Below, piece by piece: positions 18,506 to 29,740 of a DNA stretch of 64,000 bases. Location: assembly GCA_037043455.1 (NCBI GenBank), contig JAWPHD010003079.1, forward strand, positions 30,001 to 94,000. The letters are read 5' to 3'. Both the position numbers and the translations under genes were made by a program. This DNA comes from Cyrtodaria siliqua (taxonomy: Eukaryota > Mollusca > Bivalvia > Adapedonta > Hiatellidae). Every line of letters begins with the position of its first letter. The stretch's first letter is position 1. The notes under the pieces were generated by a model. That model saw only the letters and a list, made by a program, of their open reading frames with translations. It was not told the DNA's origin and ran no database searches.

Positions 18506-19719
18506 AGAATTGAAAACGCACTCCCTTAGATCTAGAACTATTCGTGTAAGATAGTTAAAATTACTGTGAAAGTATGTCATTCTCCCTACTGATGAAAAGC
18601 CGCTGGTCTCCTGTGCAAGGAGAGACAGACCCTATTCAGGTTAAAAATCTCGCTGAACTTCTGTGGTTATCATAAAAAAGTCTGCAGGTTAACTCATCCA
18701 CAGAAACGAAACTGTGATAATCATAAGTATGTGTATAATACGTCAATAGTATTGGAAGGAAGGAAGAACGAAAGAAGAAACAAAGAAAGATGGATCGGTA
18801 ATAAGCAACTTGCTCACTAATTGTTTACTAACAGACCATAGCCTACGTCATAATGTGATGACATACGATGATGACGTAAATCAATGACGTCTTGTCATTG
18901 TACAATCGGAACTCTTCGCCAATTTCCGTACTCGGGAATAGTGGCTCGGAGAGTATTGGGTGCCGCTCAATGTTTTTTTGCATCAAAATGCAGCATTTGG
19001 TTCGGTTTTCGATTGTAGCTCTCCGCAAAATAGTGCTCTTCTATATAATGTTGTATTGATGAAAATATTGCAGATAAGTGAGTGATTTTGATCAATTTCT
19101 TGATATTTTATCGCTATGACCGATAAATTATACTTTTTAACAAAATAAATCCCGTAGTTGAAATCAAGACGTTTCGGCCCCAAACAGTTCGTTCGGTCCC
19201 AAACAGTTCGTTCCATATAATGACTGACAGTTTGGAAGCATTTGTTGAGTTTTCCAAATATATACTTTAATATTACGGTTGAATTGAAGGGAAAGGAGGA
19301 AGAGACATTGTAATTATGATTATATCATATTATGGGAGTGATTGTTTACCGTTTTGTCAGTCGAGAGTGATATGTCAGCTGCATGCATATATGAACTTGA
19401 TATTGTATCAGTAAATCAATTAATAAAACTCTAAACAAAGAAAGATATGACTCATGAAGTCCATACTGACGTCCATGGCGTCCATGGTACTTGATATATT
19501 GTTAAATTACGCTTATATGGTCTGCAAGTATATATTTTTTCTCCAATCCACAGACATTAGGGTACACCTTTGACATGAGGGTTAGTTTATTGCAAGATAT
19601 AGATCTTATACATATATCATCTAGTGAAAACATTCCAGATATCATATATTTAATATAAACAATATGAAAATAGTTTATTTAACACTATGTGATCAATGAT
19701 TACATCATTTTATTTTATA
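18506..19719. other. intergenic, nothing recognised
   Basis: Contains a GAAGGAAGGAAGAACGAAAG purine run near 18757 and a duplicated CAAACAGTTCGTTC near 19181-19213. No gene or clear transposon is visible. Confidence 0.4.
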
Positions 19720-20655
19720 AGGGCTTCTTGAAGCATCAAACATTTTTAAAATGTTTAAATTTCAATCGGAGGCTCTAGTGTGTTTTACAAAAGATGGTTT
19801 ACAGGAGGAATAACTTTTATCAATGACATTTTAAACAAAAATGGAAATCTTTATTCATACATAGAATTGAATGAACACTATAATATACAGTCCAATTTTC
19901 TTGAATATGAAGGTATTATAACTGCTGTCAGGAATTATTTGGCAAACCTGAATATTGTGCATCTAGCCTGTAACAGCCAAACCCTATTCGTCCACTAATC
20001 CTATCCTTAATTCTACAAAATGAGAAAGGATGTCGAAACATATATGACATCATGATTAGAAATAATGTATATCCCAAAGCATTAAGTAAATGGAAAAATG
20101 AAGAAATGTTCCAAACTTTGAATTTGAAAGATTATATGCCTTACCTTATAAAATAACAAAAGATCCTAAGTTACCTTGGTTTAATTTAGAATCAACCATA
20201 GGATATTTGGAACAAACTACCTTATCTAACATGGATATTATTAATAACGATATGTGCAGCTTTTGCAAAGATACACCTGAAACTATCCAACATCTGTTTT
20301 GGAACTGTGGAGCAGTAAAAGAAACTTCAAACTTATCTTACAGAAAAATGCAATACAGCATTCGTAACTTTAACAGAAACAGATATTTTTATTTGGAAAT
20401 AGTAAATTTAATACTGTTTTGAGAAAAATCATCATGCAAGCAAAACTTTACATTTATCGAAACAAGATGCAACGTCAAATTCCACAGCTTAACCTTTTTA
20501 AAACGTATATAATATCTTTATACAAAGTTGAGAAACTAATCGCATATAACAACTTAAAAATGAATACGTTTGAAACCATGTGGAGTCAATGCCTTGCTAG
20601 TATCATGAGTATAGAGACAATTTACTTTGTTGATTTTTCCAGTATCAAACTGTAG
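19720..20655 (+). pseudogene. LINE ORF2 C-terminal fragment
   Basis: Three consecutive plus-strand frames (19780-19998, 20207-20422, 20419-20655) show the end of a non-LTR retrotransposon polyprotein: a WFTGGITFINDILNKNG-like tail domain, then the zinc-knuckle-like CSFCKDTPETIQHLFWNC, then a basic hydrophobic end. Frames are separated by stops, and the reverse transcriptase core is missing, as expected for a 5'-truncated, decayed insertion. Confidence 0.7.
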
Positions 20656-21035
20656 CAAATAAACTTAATGTTTTCGTTCTGGGACATGCAAAGCTTAGCT
20701 TACTAATTAGAAATAACATACCCTTGCTTATATCTTGATCTTCCTTAATCAACCTTCTTGTTTTTTATAGAAAAATTATTTTTTTTGGAAGTTGTGTATA
20801 TTAATCCTTTAAAACTATCCTAAAACATTGTCCTTTGATAATGGATTTATATACAGATATATTACACAGTATGGGTTATTGTTTTTTTCTCTTTCCAAAA
20901 ACAAAATATCAGTGTAGCATGAAACAATGTTTATTTTTGATACTATAACATTAAAATTATCTGTGTAAATCAAGTCTGTATGTATTGACAATGTGGGTTT
21001 TACACCGGGTTTTGAAACAAAAAATAATTTCTTTA

Positions 21036-21365
21036 GGGCTGGCATGGCGCAGTCGGTAGCGCGGCGGATTTGTAACCGGAGGCCCCAGGTTCAATCCTCC
21101 GTGGCGCCACTGAGTTTCGTCGGTGTGTTCTTGACCAAGACACTTTCCGTTAGCCTCGTCCGACGGATGGGGACGTAAACCGGGCAGTACCGTGTATCGG
21201 TCTATCCTCCGAGCATGTTAAAGAACCATAGGAATCTATTTGATAATAAGAGTAGGGCACGGTTCTCGGATTCCTATGTATCCTTCCCCTCTCTCTGGGG
21301 CAGCTCTAAATAACCTATACTGTGTTGATGAGCCGTTAAACAACATTCGTTTCAATTCAATTCAT
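21036..21365 (+). mobile_element. tRNA-derived SINE, family 1, plus copy
   Basis: The head reads GGCATGGCGCAGTCGGTAGC (A box) and GGTTCAATCCTCC (B box). The body contains GGACGTAAACCGGGCAGTAC and TCGGTCTATCCTCCGAGCA. The tail is GATGAGCCGTTAAACAACAT followed by TTCAATTCAATTCA. A second copy in reverse orientation is at 37593-37921. Confidence 0.8.
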
Positions 21366-21914
21366 ACATTTATTATTGTTTTTTCCCCATAACCTAGCAC
21401 TAGTCCTTCATAATAAGACTTTGCATTTTGTATACCGTATTTCACATTTTTTGTCTCTTTTTTTTTGTCTTTTTATTTTTTAACTTTTTTTTATTTTGCC
21501 TAAATGCGAACAGTAGTCAATATGAAAAAAAAAAGATCACAATAATGAAGATTAAACGTGAAAAAAGCTATTGTATGATATCTAAAAATGGATATATATT
21601 TACATAATTGTTATAAACTTCCATTCTTGGCATTGATCTCAGCTCTCTGAAGCGCCCAGTGAAAAGATGGAGCTATTATTTTTCAACATTTCAATTAAAG
21701 ACACACCCGGTTAAAATGAGATACCGGTAATAAATATAATAACAGTCGTGAAAGAAAAGAATGTAGTTAGAAGAGTTTATGGATGTGTAAACGTCTTGAA
21801 AACTGGTCGACATCACATGTTAGGTTTCATCCTGCGCTAAAACGACCACTCGTTAGTCTCTGTTTGGCTACCAAGATTTAAAGGGCAAAGGTCATAGCAA
21901 AAAGAGAAGAATAT
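21366..21914. other. intergenic, nothing recognised
   Basis: T-rich and A-rich runs only, with no supportable feature. Confidence 0.4.
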
Positions 21915-22225
21915 GGACAAAAGAGGGCCTCAGGGAAGATTTTTGTAAATATATGGTAAACATATTTAAAAAAGACCTATTATTGTAGCAAAATAACATT
22001 GTTTTTCATTTTAAGACCAAAGGGTAATATAATAGGGCCTTAAAGATGATGAATTGAAAAGAGGGCCTCAGGGAAGATAATTTTACTAACTGGGCGACTG
22101 TCTTCTAAGAGCATTCAATGCATTACAATATTAGGTAAAATATTTTATAAGAGGCTCATTATTGCAAAACCAAAAGAGGGAAACGGCTTTCAAAGACGAA
22201 AAGAGGGCCTCAAGAAAGATTTTAT
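21915..22225. repeat. degenerate tandem repeat of about 140 bp, 2-3 copies
   Basis: The marker AAAGAGGGCCTCAGGGAAGAT recurs near 21920, 22057 and (CAAGAAAGAT variant) 22200, each followed by a TTTTRCTAAATGGGC-like or related segment. Confidence 0.6.
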
Positions 22226-22395
22226 TGCTAAATGGGCCATTGTCTTGTAATAGCTTCTTTCCCTCGTGGTCGTTTCCAGACATGCTGTAACTTATGATAT
22301 TCGATTGTTTAAATTGAATTTGATTTCATTGAATTAAATTCAAAAGTTAGAAATACTAGAAATGCTTAATCCAGCTCTTTTTCCAAACAAATTTT

Positions 22396-22470
22396 TACTC
22401 CCACCAGGATTTGAACCTGGGTCTTCTACCCTCAAAGGGTAGATGTGTTTACCGATTACACCATAGAAGT
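22396..22470 (-). tRNA. tRNA-Gln(UUG)-like gene
   Basis: On the minus strand a full cloverleaf can be drawn: acceptor ACTTCTA/TGGGAGT with two G-U pairs, D stem GTGT/ACAC with GG in the loop, anticodon stem CTACC/GGTAG with loop CTTTGAG (anticodon TTG), a 5-nt variable loop, and T stem CCAGG/CCTGG with loop TTCAAAT. No intron. A clear T-run terminator is missing and the acceptor is weak, so it may be a pseudogene or SINE founder. Confidence 0.55.
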
Positions 22471-22829
22471 GGTACATGTTTGTACTAAGAGCAAATGAAC
22501 TAAAAAATTAAACTGAAGTTTCTAATTTCACAGCAAAGTAGTTAAACTAGATTTAGCCCTGGCAACAGGGATTCATTTTGAATTCCAAACAATTTGACGA
22601 GGGATCAACAAAGTCAGTGTCACATATTGCAAATACAAATTAAGGCAAAACTTACCGATTATAACACCATTTAACCGATAATTTTTATCGGCAATTGGCT
22701 TCTAATGACAACCCTGACGCCTATTTGTTGTGCTTATAATATAAAGCAAATATAAATATGTGCCTAATAAATACATAATTTTATATATGCAATTAATATA
22801 ACATTTAAGCATGAAATGATTTAGATGCG
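22471..22829. other. intergenic, nothing recognised
   Basis: AT-rich, no features. Confidence 0.4.
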
Positions 22830-22924
22830 AGTTGGCTGATGGGAGTCATCTGACGGATAGCTGGCAACATCCGTAAGATGAGGGTCATCAACATGAACCT
22901 GGTGGTTCAGTAAATCGGTTGGCT

Positions 22925-23040
22925 GGTTGTTTGAATGATTTACGTCATTTTTAGCACATGTTAGGCCATATATGATCATCGATATCATCCATGGTGGGGG
23001 CACACCACTTTTTCCTGGGTAGAAATAGTAGTGTATATAT
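22925..23040 (-). mobile_element. truncated SINE, family 2 tail
   Basis: In reverse, CTACCCAGGAAAAAGTGG, then CATATATGGCCTAACATGTG and AAAAATGACGTAAATCATTC match the 3' part of the SINE at 8962-9940. The tRNA head is absent. Confidence 0.55.
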
Positions 23041-23097
23041 TCTGCCCATCTGAAAGGACATGCTTTTTTATTTATTCCAACTCGCAGTGAGAGAGGC

Positions 23098-23180
23098 GAG
23101 GTTTCAAACCATCCAAGCCATGGATGCAGTAAATCGGTGTCAAACCATCCAAGCCACGGATGCAGTAAATCGGAATCGAC
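23098..23180. repeat. short direct repeat, 2 copies
   Basis: TCAAACCATCCAAGCCAYGG followed by ATGCAGTAAATCGG occurs twice in succession, about 40 bp apart. Confidence 0.7.
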
Positions 23181-23275
23181 CTTCTCAGCACATTAAACAT
23201 TTAGGGCACTGCTCCCCGATTCAGATGTAACCTTTCTTAATTTTTTTTGGGCCCATTAACTTCTAGGTATGGTTA

Positions 23276-23584
23276 CAGGGCCGTCGATCTGCCGATTTTG
23301 CGTCCGGTAACCGGACGCATTCCCCCCTCCAAAAAATATGTTTTTTTCTCCCATTTCAGACTCAAAATTCCCCCCACGGAAAAAACAAAACAAAAAAACA
23401 AAACTTCTGGTACGTAAAATATTGAATACGAACTGTATTTAATACAAATAAAACTTGTAGACTATTTAAAACAATGATTATAATCAAAATTATGGCCACA
23501 AAATAATTCCCCCTTTCCTGTAAAAACACGCTAAAATTCCCCCACCTAAGGGTCGCAGTCCCCCAAAACAGATCGACGGCCCTG
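23276..23584. mobile_element. MITE with perfect 16-bp ends
   Basis: CAGGGCCGTCGATCTG at the left and its exact complement at the right enclose 309 bp without coding capacity. GGTTA directly flanks both sides (23271-23275, 23585-23589) and looks like the target duplication. The superfamily is uncertain; CAGGG ends occur in hAT-like and other groups. Confidence 0.75.
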
Positions 23585-23794
23585 GGTTATATAAAATGTG
23601 TAACCTGTTGCTATAAATACTAAAATAATTTCCTCTGCTTTAACAAGGGCTTGCAACCTTCTACTAGATACGTATCATACGATGTATCTGTAGGCAGCAT
23701 TAAAAAAAATTAGTGACTGTCCCGTTCATTTGTTTTGTACAATTTAAACAGAATTAATTTGGTGCATATAGTATATATAAACCATCACGGTGAC

Positions 23795-24800
23795 CCGGGT
23801 CTCTTTCAGCATAAATCCACGTATATAAATGATGTCACGGTCTCTTTCAGCGTAAATCCACGTATATAAATGACGTCACCGTCTCTTTCAGCTTGATTCC
23901 ATGTAATAAATGACGTCACCGTCTCTTTCAGCGTAAATCCACGTATATAAATGACGTCACCGTTTCTTTCAGCGTAAATCAACATATAAATGATGTCACC
24001 GTCTCTTCCAGTGTGAATCCACATATAGTAACTTCACTGTTAATTTCAGGATGAATTTGCATATAATAACTTCACTGTTTAATATTTCCAGGGTAAATTT
24101 GCCGCATATATATATATTAACTCTCAGTGTTAATTTCCGGGTAAAAATTTGCATATATAGTAACTTCAGTGTTAATTTCAGGTGAATTCAGGGACTTCTC
24201 TGTTAATTTCAGGATAAATTTGCATATATAGTAACTTCACTTATCAATTTTAGAAAAAAATAGACAATAGAAAGAATAAAAATAAAAATATAAGAATGAT
24301 TTTAAATGCATGGGTTGACATTAATTACTGTAAACAGTATCAAAGATAGAATTATGAAATGAATGTTTTACTGCATTTTTTCTCAATTTAAAAAAAAACA
24401 CGCTTGCGACGGTATGTGTTATGTTCCTAAACTATATAAAAAAATCCACATATATAAATGACGTTGCTGATCCTTCAGTGTAAATCCACATAACAACGTC
24501 ACTGTCGCTTTCAGCGTAAATCCGCATGTTTAGAATCTTCAGTCAATTTCCGGATAAATCCATACGTATAAATAATTTCACTGTCTCTTTTTGTGTAAAT
24601 CCCACTAAATAAACAATTTCAACATCCCTTTTAGTATCAAGTCGCAGTGATAAACCATGTCACTGTCTCTTTCAGCGTAATTCCGTCTGTACAAATGATT
24701 TCACCGTCACTGACTTTCAGTGTTAATCCACACATATTATTAATAACTTCAATGTCACTTTCTAGATTAATCCACATGTATAAATAACTTCTACTTTTTA
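23795..24800. repeat. degenerate array of about 41-bp units with TGACGTCA sites
   Basis: Units read about GTCTCTTTCAGCGTAAATCC, ACGTATATAAATGACGTCAC. They are regular from 23795 to 24010 and increasingly degenerate to 24270, then resume at 24430-24800. Several carry the CRE-like octamer TGACGTCA. The minus-strand 72-aa ORF is a by-product. Confidence 0.75.
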
Positions 24801-26329
24801 TTTTCTGTTTTAAATCTATGTATTTAAATATATCAATATAACGTTAAGACCCGTTTAAGGAATTTTCACAGACATATTCTAACTATCTGGGTTCTATTAA
24901 TTACGGGTGGGGGTGTTCCTGGTGGTGTTCCTGGTGGTGTTCCTTGTTGTTTCAGGCAGTGTTCCCTTTATTGCGAGTTTCTTTTTCCCATAGCCCCGTG
25001 CCACTAAAGCAAGTCTCCACTCCTCAAATGACGACTCTACCAGGGGTGTCATTAAGAGGTGGGAGGCGGGAATTTCTCCCTGCTACTTTGACTGTTCTAC
25101 CTGGCTACTATAAATACTTTTACTAGTATTGTATACAAGTATCAATAAAAATACCCGGCTATTCTGCTCTGGGTGTCGCTTACTTATAAAGGTAATGACA
25201 CCCCCTGCTCTACCCTGCCCTGTATATATTGGTGGGGCGTATGATCAGATCATTGATACCATGAATCATTGATACCATGATCATGATGCCCATGGGCCAT
25301 GGCATGTGCTCGCACTTTATTTAGTTTTAGATGAAGAAGAGGTGAAACTCACATAAATTAAGAAGCGCCCACGTTTGACGGCAATCACCATATTGTTTAC
25401 CTTAGTATGAATACATTATTATATCAGGAATCTCTATGAATACTCCCTGATAAAACAAATAAATATGTACCGCATTTTCGGAACTTGCCAGCAGTCGCCA
25501 TTTTGTTTATCTTATAATTGAAGAGGTCGCTACTGCAGAGTTGTCGTTTCTTGAAAATAGTTCAATATGGCCTCGAGTACTCTCCGAGTCGGATTCCCGA
25601 GTGACGGAATCCCCGAGTGACGGAATCCGACGAGGCAGTTCCGATTGGTCATTGTATTATAATTTCCGTAACATTTCCGGAAATTGCCAGATTGTTCGGG
25701 TTTGACACGAATGAACACGGAATAACCTCGTCGATTTCCGTCAATGGCTTACAATAGTAGACGACCGAATACGGAAATCTGCGAAGAATTCCGATTGCAT
25801 TTATGGTTTTACGGGAAAATAAACAAATGAAAGATAGTTTTGAACCAAATCATTTGTTTATCCTAATCGGTTAGCAATACATATACATTTCTGCGACACG
25901 AAATCTACTTTTATTAAATTGTGAAATGTGTTGACGAATTTTCGCCAGTGAACAACGCGCAAGGTAACACTTTGGGCTATGCTTCCGGTTAATGGCCGTT
26001 TTGGCGACATAGGTAAAAATGCAATTTCATTGTCATTTTTGGATGGGTTCGAGAAAGGTTTTAAATGTTTTTTTCACCTCATTCTGCATGGAAACCACCA
26101 TTCTTAATGATTTCTACGAATGCTTATCTTGTTAATTTCGTAACGAAATATGCTACTTTACGGTTGAAGTCGCCCATAAACTGCCGTAAATTACCCAAGA
26201 CTTTTCAAAAGGATGGATGGGTATGTTTACTTTTCGCCTGCATGATACCATAGGAGCTCGCTTGCGCTCGCTATAACCTGGCGGGGATATCTTTATTTAC
26301 ACTGTCCCCTTGTATTGGGGTAACAATAG
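24801..26329. other. intergenic, nothing recognised as a gene
   Basis: Contains GGTGTTCCTG short repeats (24910-24950), an ATGATCATTGATACC repeat (25240-25285) and a duplicated CCCGAGTGACGGAATCC (25595-25630). No supportable gene. Confidence 0.4.
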
Positions 26330-26490
26330 GATAAGAGTGAGGTTTGGTGCAACCTAGAACCTAGTTTAACCCCCACCCATCACACCCACTCCACCCACGG
26401 CACGTGTTTTGCTAATGACCGTTCCAATGTGGTAGTCCTATGGTCAACCCTTGTATGTTTGTAATGTCATACCTTGCCTTTTATTCATCT
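26330..26490 (+). repeat. dispersed repeat, copy 3 of 3
   Basis: AAGAGTGAGGTTTGGTGCAA to CTTGCCTTTTATTCATCTTT, colinear with 11085-11225. A cytosine-rich CCCACCCATCACACCC insert differs from that copy. Confidence 0.65.
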
Positions 26491-26505
26491 TTCCGAAGGC
26501 GCGGG

Positions 26506-26850
26506 TGGATATTAATTTGGCGTTGTCCGTCCGTCCGTCTGGAGCTATATCTTCATAACTGCAGGTTGGATTTTCATTACACTTGGTAATAATGTTTATC
26601 CTGATAGTGGGATGAGACGCGGCTATTTTTTATTCAAAATCGCCCAGTAACGCCGAAGTTATTGCCCTTTAATTGATATAAAATGCTTAATTCTGTCCGT
26701 CCACAGCCATATCTTGATAACCGCTTGTTGGATTTTCATTAAACTTGACTATAATGTTTATCCCAATAGTGGGTTGTGATGCGGCAAATTTATTTTTGAA
26801 TCGTCCTAGTAACGCTGGAGTTATTGCCCTTAAATTGATAAATGTCCCTT
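26506..26850. repeat. tandem duplication of about 170 bp
   Basis: Two units share GTCCGTCC..CATATCTTGATAAC, GGTTGGATTTTCATTA, AATGTTTATCC and GAGTTATTGCCCTT. The pair looks like a fragment of a dispersed molluscan-type repeat. Confidence 0.6.
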
Positions 26851-27450
26851 GAATTGTTCAGGTCGTGGGTTCAAATCTTACTGGAGGCATATTATTATAT
26901 ATTTTTTAAATTATTTTCTTCTTCTTGTTTGACTAGCGTTTGTTTAGTGCTGTATGGCGGCTGAAAAAATATCGCACCGACTACAAAGCAGTAGTGTTAC
27001 TACTTACTGGTCCTTTTGGATCACCAAGCCTATTATATTTGACTTTAAAGAGGAACACCGCTTGAGTCGGTGCTAGTAGACGTGAGAGGTGCTGCATCTG
27101 ATGTGTGATCTTGGTTGTATTCTACCTCGGCAACCACATGGTGAAGGAATCAAGATAGTAATGTCTGAAACAACAGGATGTAACACCGCTAACTAGAGTA
27201 AGCATATGCATTTTCCAAATTGTATTGTTGTCCTCGTGTTTAGGTAAGTTTGATTAGCCTTGAAGTTTATTATCTTAATTAACTATGTTTCTGTGATCAA
27301 AAATATTTCCAACACTACAGGGTGTCCAAAAAAACGGGTACCTCAATAAACATCTGTTATTTTTTGTTGTTTTTTTAAATCAATTAACATAACTTCATAC
27401 ATGTGTGCAATATTTACTTCCCTTTACAATTATAACATATTTTTCAATAT

Positions 27451-27735
27451 ATGGCGCTAAACAGGAAGTTACGTCATAAATACTTCATGCTGTCATTTTC
27501 AAATATGTTGCTGACATTATTCGTAAAAATGGCTTCCAGTGAAAACAAATTAGTTTCTGAACGCTCTCAAGCCTATATACTGAGAAAACAAGGCTTCAAA
27601 ATTAAGGAAAGAATGAAGATCTTAAACAAATCAAAACAATTTGTGATAAAGTGGACAAAGAGACGCAAAAGTGGTGAATTTCAGAGAACAAATGGGAGTG
27701 GAAGACCAGCAAAACTATCCCCAAAATTCAGCTGA
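27451..27735 (+). pseudogene. Tc1/mariner transposase, N-terminal helix-turn-helix part
   Basis: The frame from about 27529 (MASSENKLVSERSQAYILRK) is a typical DNA-binding start for this superfamily: a homeodomain-like helix pair and a GSGRPAKLS linker. A TGA ends the frame at 27735. The catalytic half continues in other frames, so no complete enzyme is made. Confidence 0.7.
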
Positions 27736-28171
27736 CAAAGCTAAATATAGACGAGGATCTTCAACACGAAAAATGAGCCACAGGCTGAAAGGAAAAAGTG
27801 AAATCATCTGTACGTAATTATCTCAACACTTCCTTGGTTTCAATGCATTTAGAAGGAAGAGAAAGCCACTTCTGACAGAGCAGCAACAGCAGAAACAGCT
27901 CAGATTTGCCAGAGCCTACCGTCACAACTGCAGGGGACTGGGAGAACTTTGTTTTTCAGTGATGAATCCCCTAAGTATTTATTCTATGAACAAAATAGAC
28001 ACAATGATGTAGTATGGGGCATCCAAGAGAACAAGGTTCCATTTGTTAAAAAAGTCAAGAGAAGTGCATATATATAAACATATGGGTAGCCATGTCAGCA
28101 TTTTTTTATCGAGGCTTTGCATAATGCCAACAGTTAAAACGGTTATATCTTCATACTACGCGTAGAAAATA

Positions 28172-28441
28172 TTGGAAAAGGAAGTGAAACCTTTGCTGAA
28201 TCGAAAGAAGTCAGGAAACATCACCGAGAACATTATGGTAAACGACAGGACAAACTTAACTTTCCAGCAGGATGGGGGAGCCCATGCTTCAGGTAGTGCT
28301 CAGCGATGGTGTGAACAGAATCTTCCGAACTGCATAACAAAAGATGAATGGCCCGGAAATAGTCCAGATCTTAACCCAATTGAGAATTTGTTTAGTATCC
28401 TAAATGAAATGAAAAACTCTACTCAGATCCAGAACAAATGA
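28172..28441 (+). pseudogene. Tc1/mariner transposase, catalytic C-terminal part
   Basis: NLTFQQDGGAHASGSAQRWC holds the second catalytic Asp and WPGNSPDLNPIENLFSIL the third acidic site of the DDE/D domain. The first Asp lies upstream near 27958 (FSDESPK-like) in another frame. Frameshifts separate the parts. Confidence 0.75.
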
Positions 28442-28703
28442 CAATGGAACACTTGAAAAGGCGTTTAAGATTTGCACGGAGGTCTATTACTCATGACACA
28501 TTACAAATCCACAGTATGCCAAATAGGCTGAAATGCGTCATTGACAACAAGGGAGGCCACTCTGGTTACTAGGTGAGAAAATAAAAATTGTAAAATATAT
28601 GTATATGTTTACAAGTTGTATAAATGTTGGTTACCTGATTCAAAATAAAAAAAAAGTTACAGATGTTTATTTTAGGTACCCGTTTTTGTTTTGACACACT
28701 GTA

Positions 28704-29667
28704 CTTTTATATCGACTGTGATAGTTAAGACTAAATGTATATGCATATAAATACAGAATGTTGTTTTTATATTACAACCACGTAGACAGCGATATGTCAA
28801 TAACAACTTTACTATCAGTAGTCTATTTGAAACATATTTTTTATTGGATGTCTACATCAATAATGCATATACTTTTTAAAATATATACTTTAATTCCATA
28901 CACATAGTTGTAAAAAACCAGGCTAGGTAAATCACATAGGTGATCGTACTTTAGGTTATTACGCTCTGATTCAAAATAATGTAAACAATTGCGAAAATTC
29001 GTTGAGGCAAGTTAGCCGCTCGTAAACATTAAGACAGTTTTATCGACTAAATCTAACCCAAATATAAAATTACTGTTTACCGTGTTCACAATATTATGTT
29101 ACATGTATTACGAAAAAACCATCGCATCACTTTAGTTGAACATCAAAATTGCATTACGGCGCATTTTCTTTCAGTTATAACTATACACCTTTAATACAAT
29201 TAGCGCAGTAAGCATTGTTTCATCTGCATATAAATAGTAAATCGCCAATTTGATCCATTTGAAATGTTAAACATATTATAACATGCGTGATATGCATCCG
29301 AACAGTATGTAGGGTTAACTATATATTACATGCATGAATGGTTACATTAAGGAGAGAGGTCAGAGCGCTCCATAAATTTTAAGGCGTAATGCAACACGTT
29401 ATGCATAACATAAATGATTGTACTTCAAATGCTAGTATAAACCGGAAAATTCAAGTTTTCTTAAGTTCTGTCTTATTTCACCCGCAAAATTTAAGAACTA
29501 ATAGATAGGTAGGTTGTTAGCTATTAGATAACACGTTATTTAAAGTGTTAATGAAAGTGCATGATTAAACAAGGGAATACAATTTTAATAATGATATTTT
29601 AAACACTATATTTTAATAACTGTCAACGCGTTTTCAAAACAGATTTGAATTTAAACAAGAGGCTGAA
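28704..29667 (+). promoter_or_regulatory. upstream region of gene B, promoter not pinpointed
   Basis: About 960 bp of AT-rich non-coding DNA before the gene B ATG. It resembles the gene A upstream region only in composition; no defined core promoter element can be named. Confidence 0.25.
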
Positions 29668-29740
29668 ATGGAGCTAGGCGGTTATCTACAATCAATATTG
29701 TGTACTGTGTTGTTTTTCTATATACAGATGACAGCGGCAG
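29668..29740 (+). CDS. gene B exon 1 (signal peptide)
   Basis: ATG and 73 nt encoding MELGGYLQSILCTVLFFYIQ and on to Met-Thr-Ala-Ala, then G|GTAAAT. About two thirds of residues are identical to gene A exon 1. Confidence 0.8.

Larger units (their letters stand above)
27318..28701 (+). mobile_element. Tc1/mariner-superfamily transposon, 1.4 kb, broken
   Basis: Ends CAGGGTGTCCAAAAAAACGG and the inverted CGGGTACC..AAATAAACATCTGT stretch define terminal inverted repeats of about 40 bp. TA duplications lie at 27316-27317 and 28702-28703. Inside are two transposase fragments in different frames. Confidence 0.8.
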
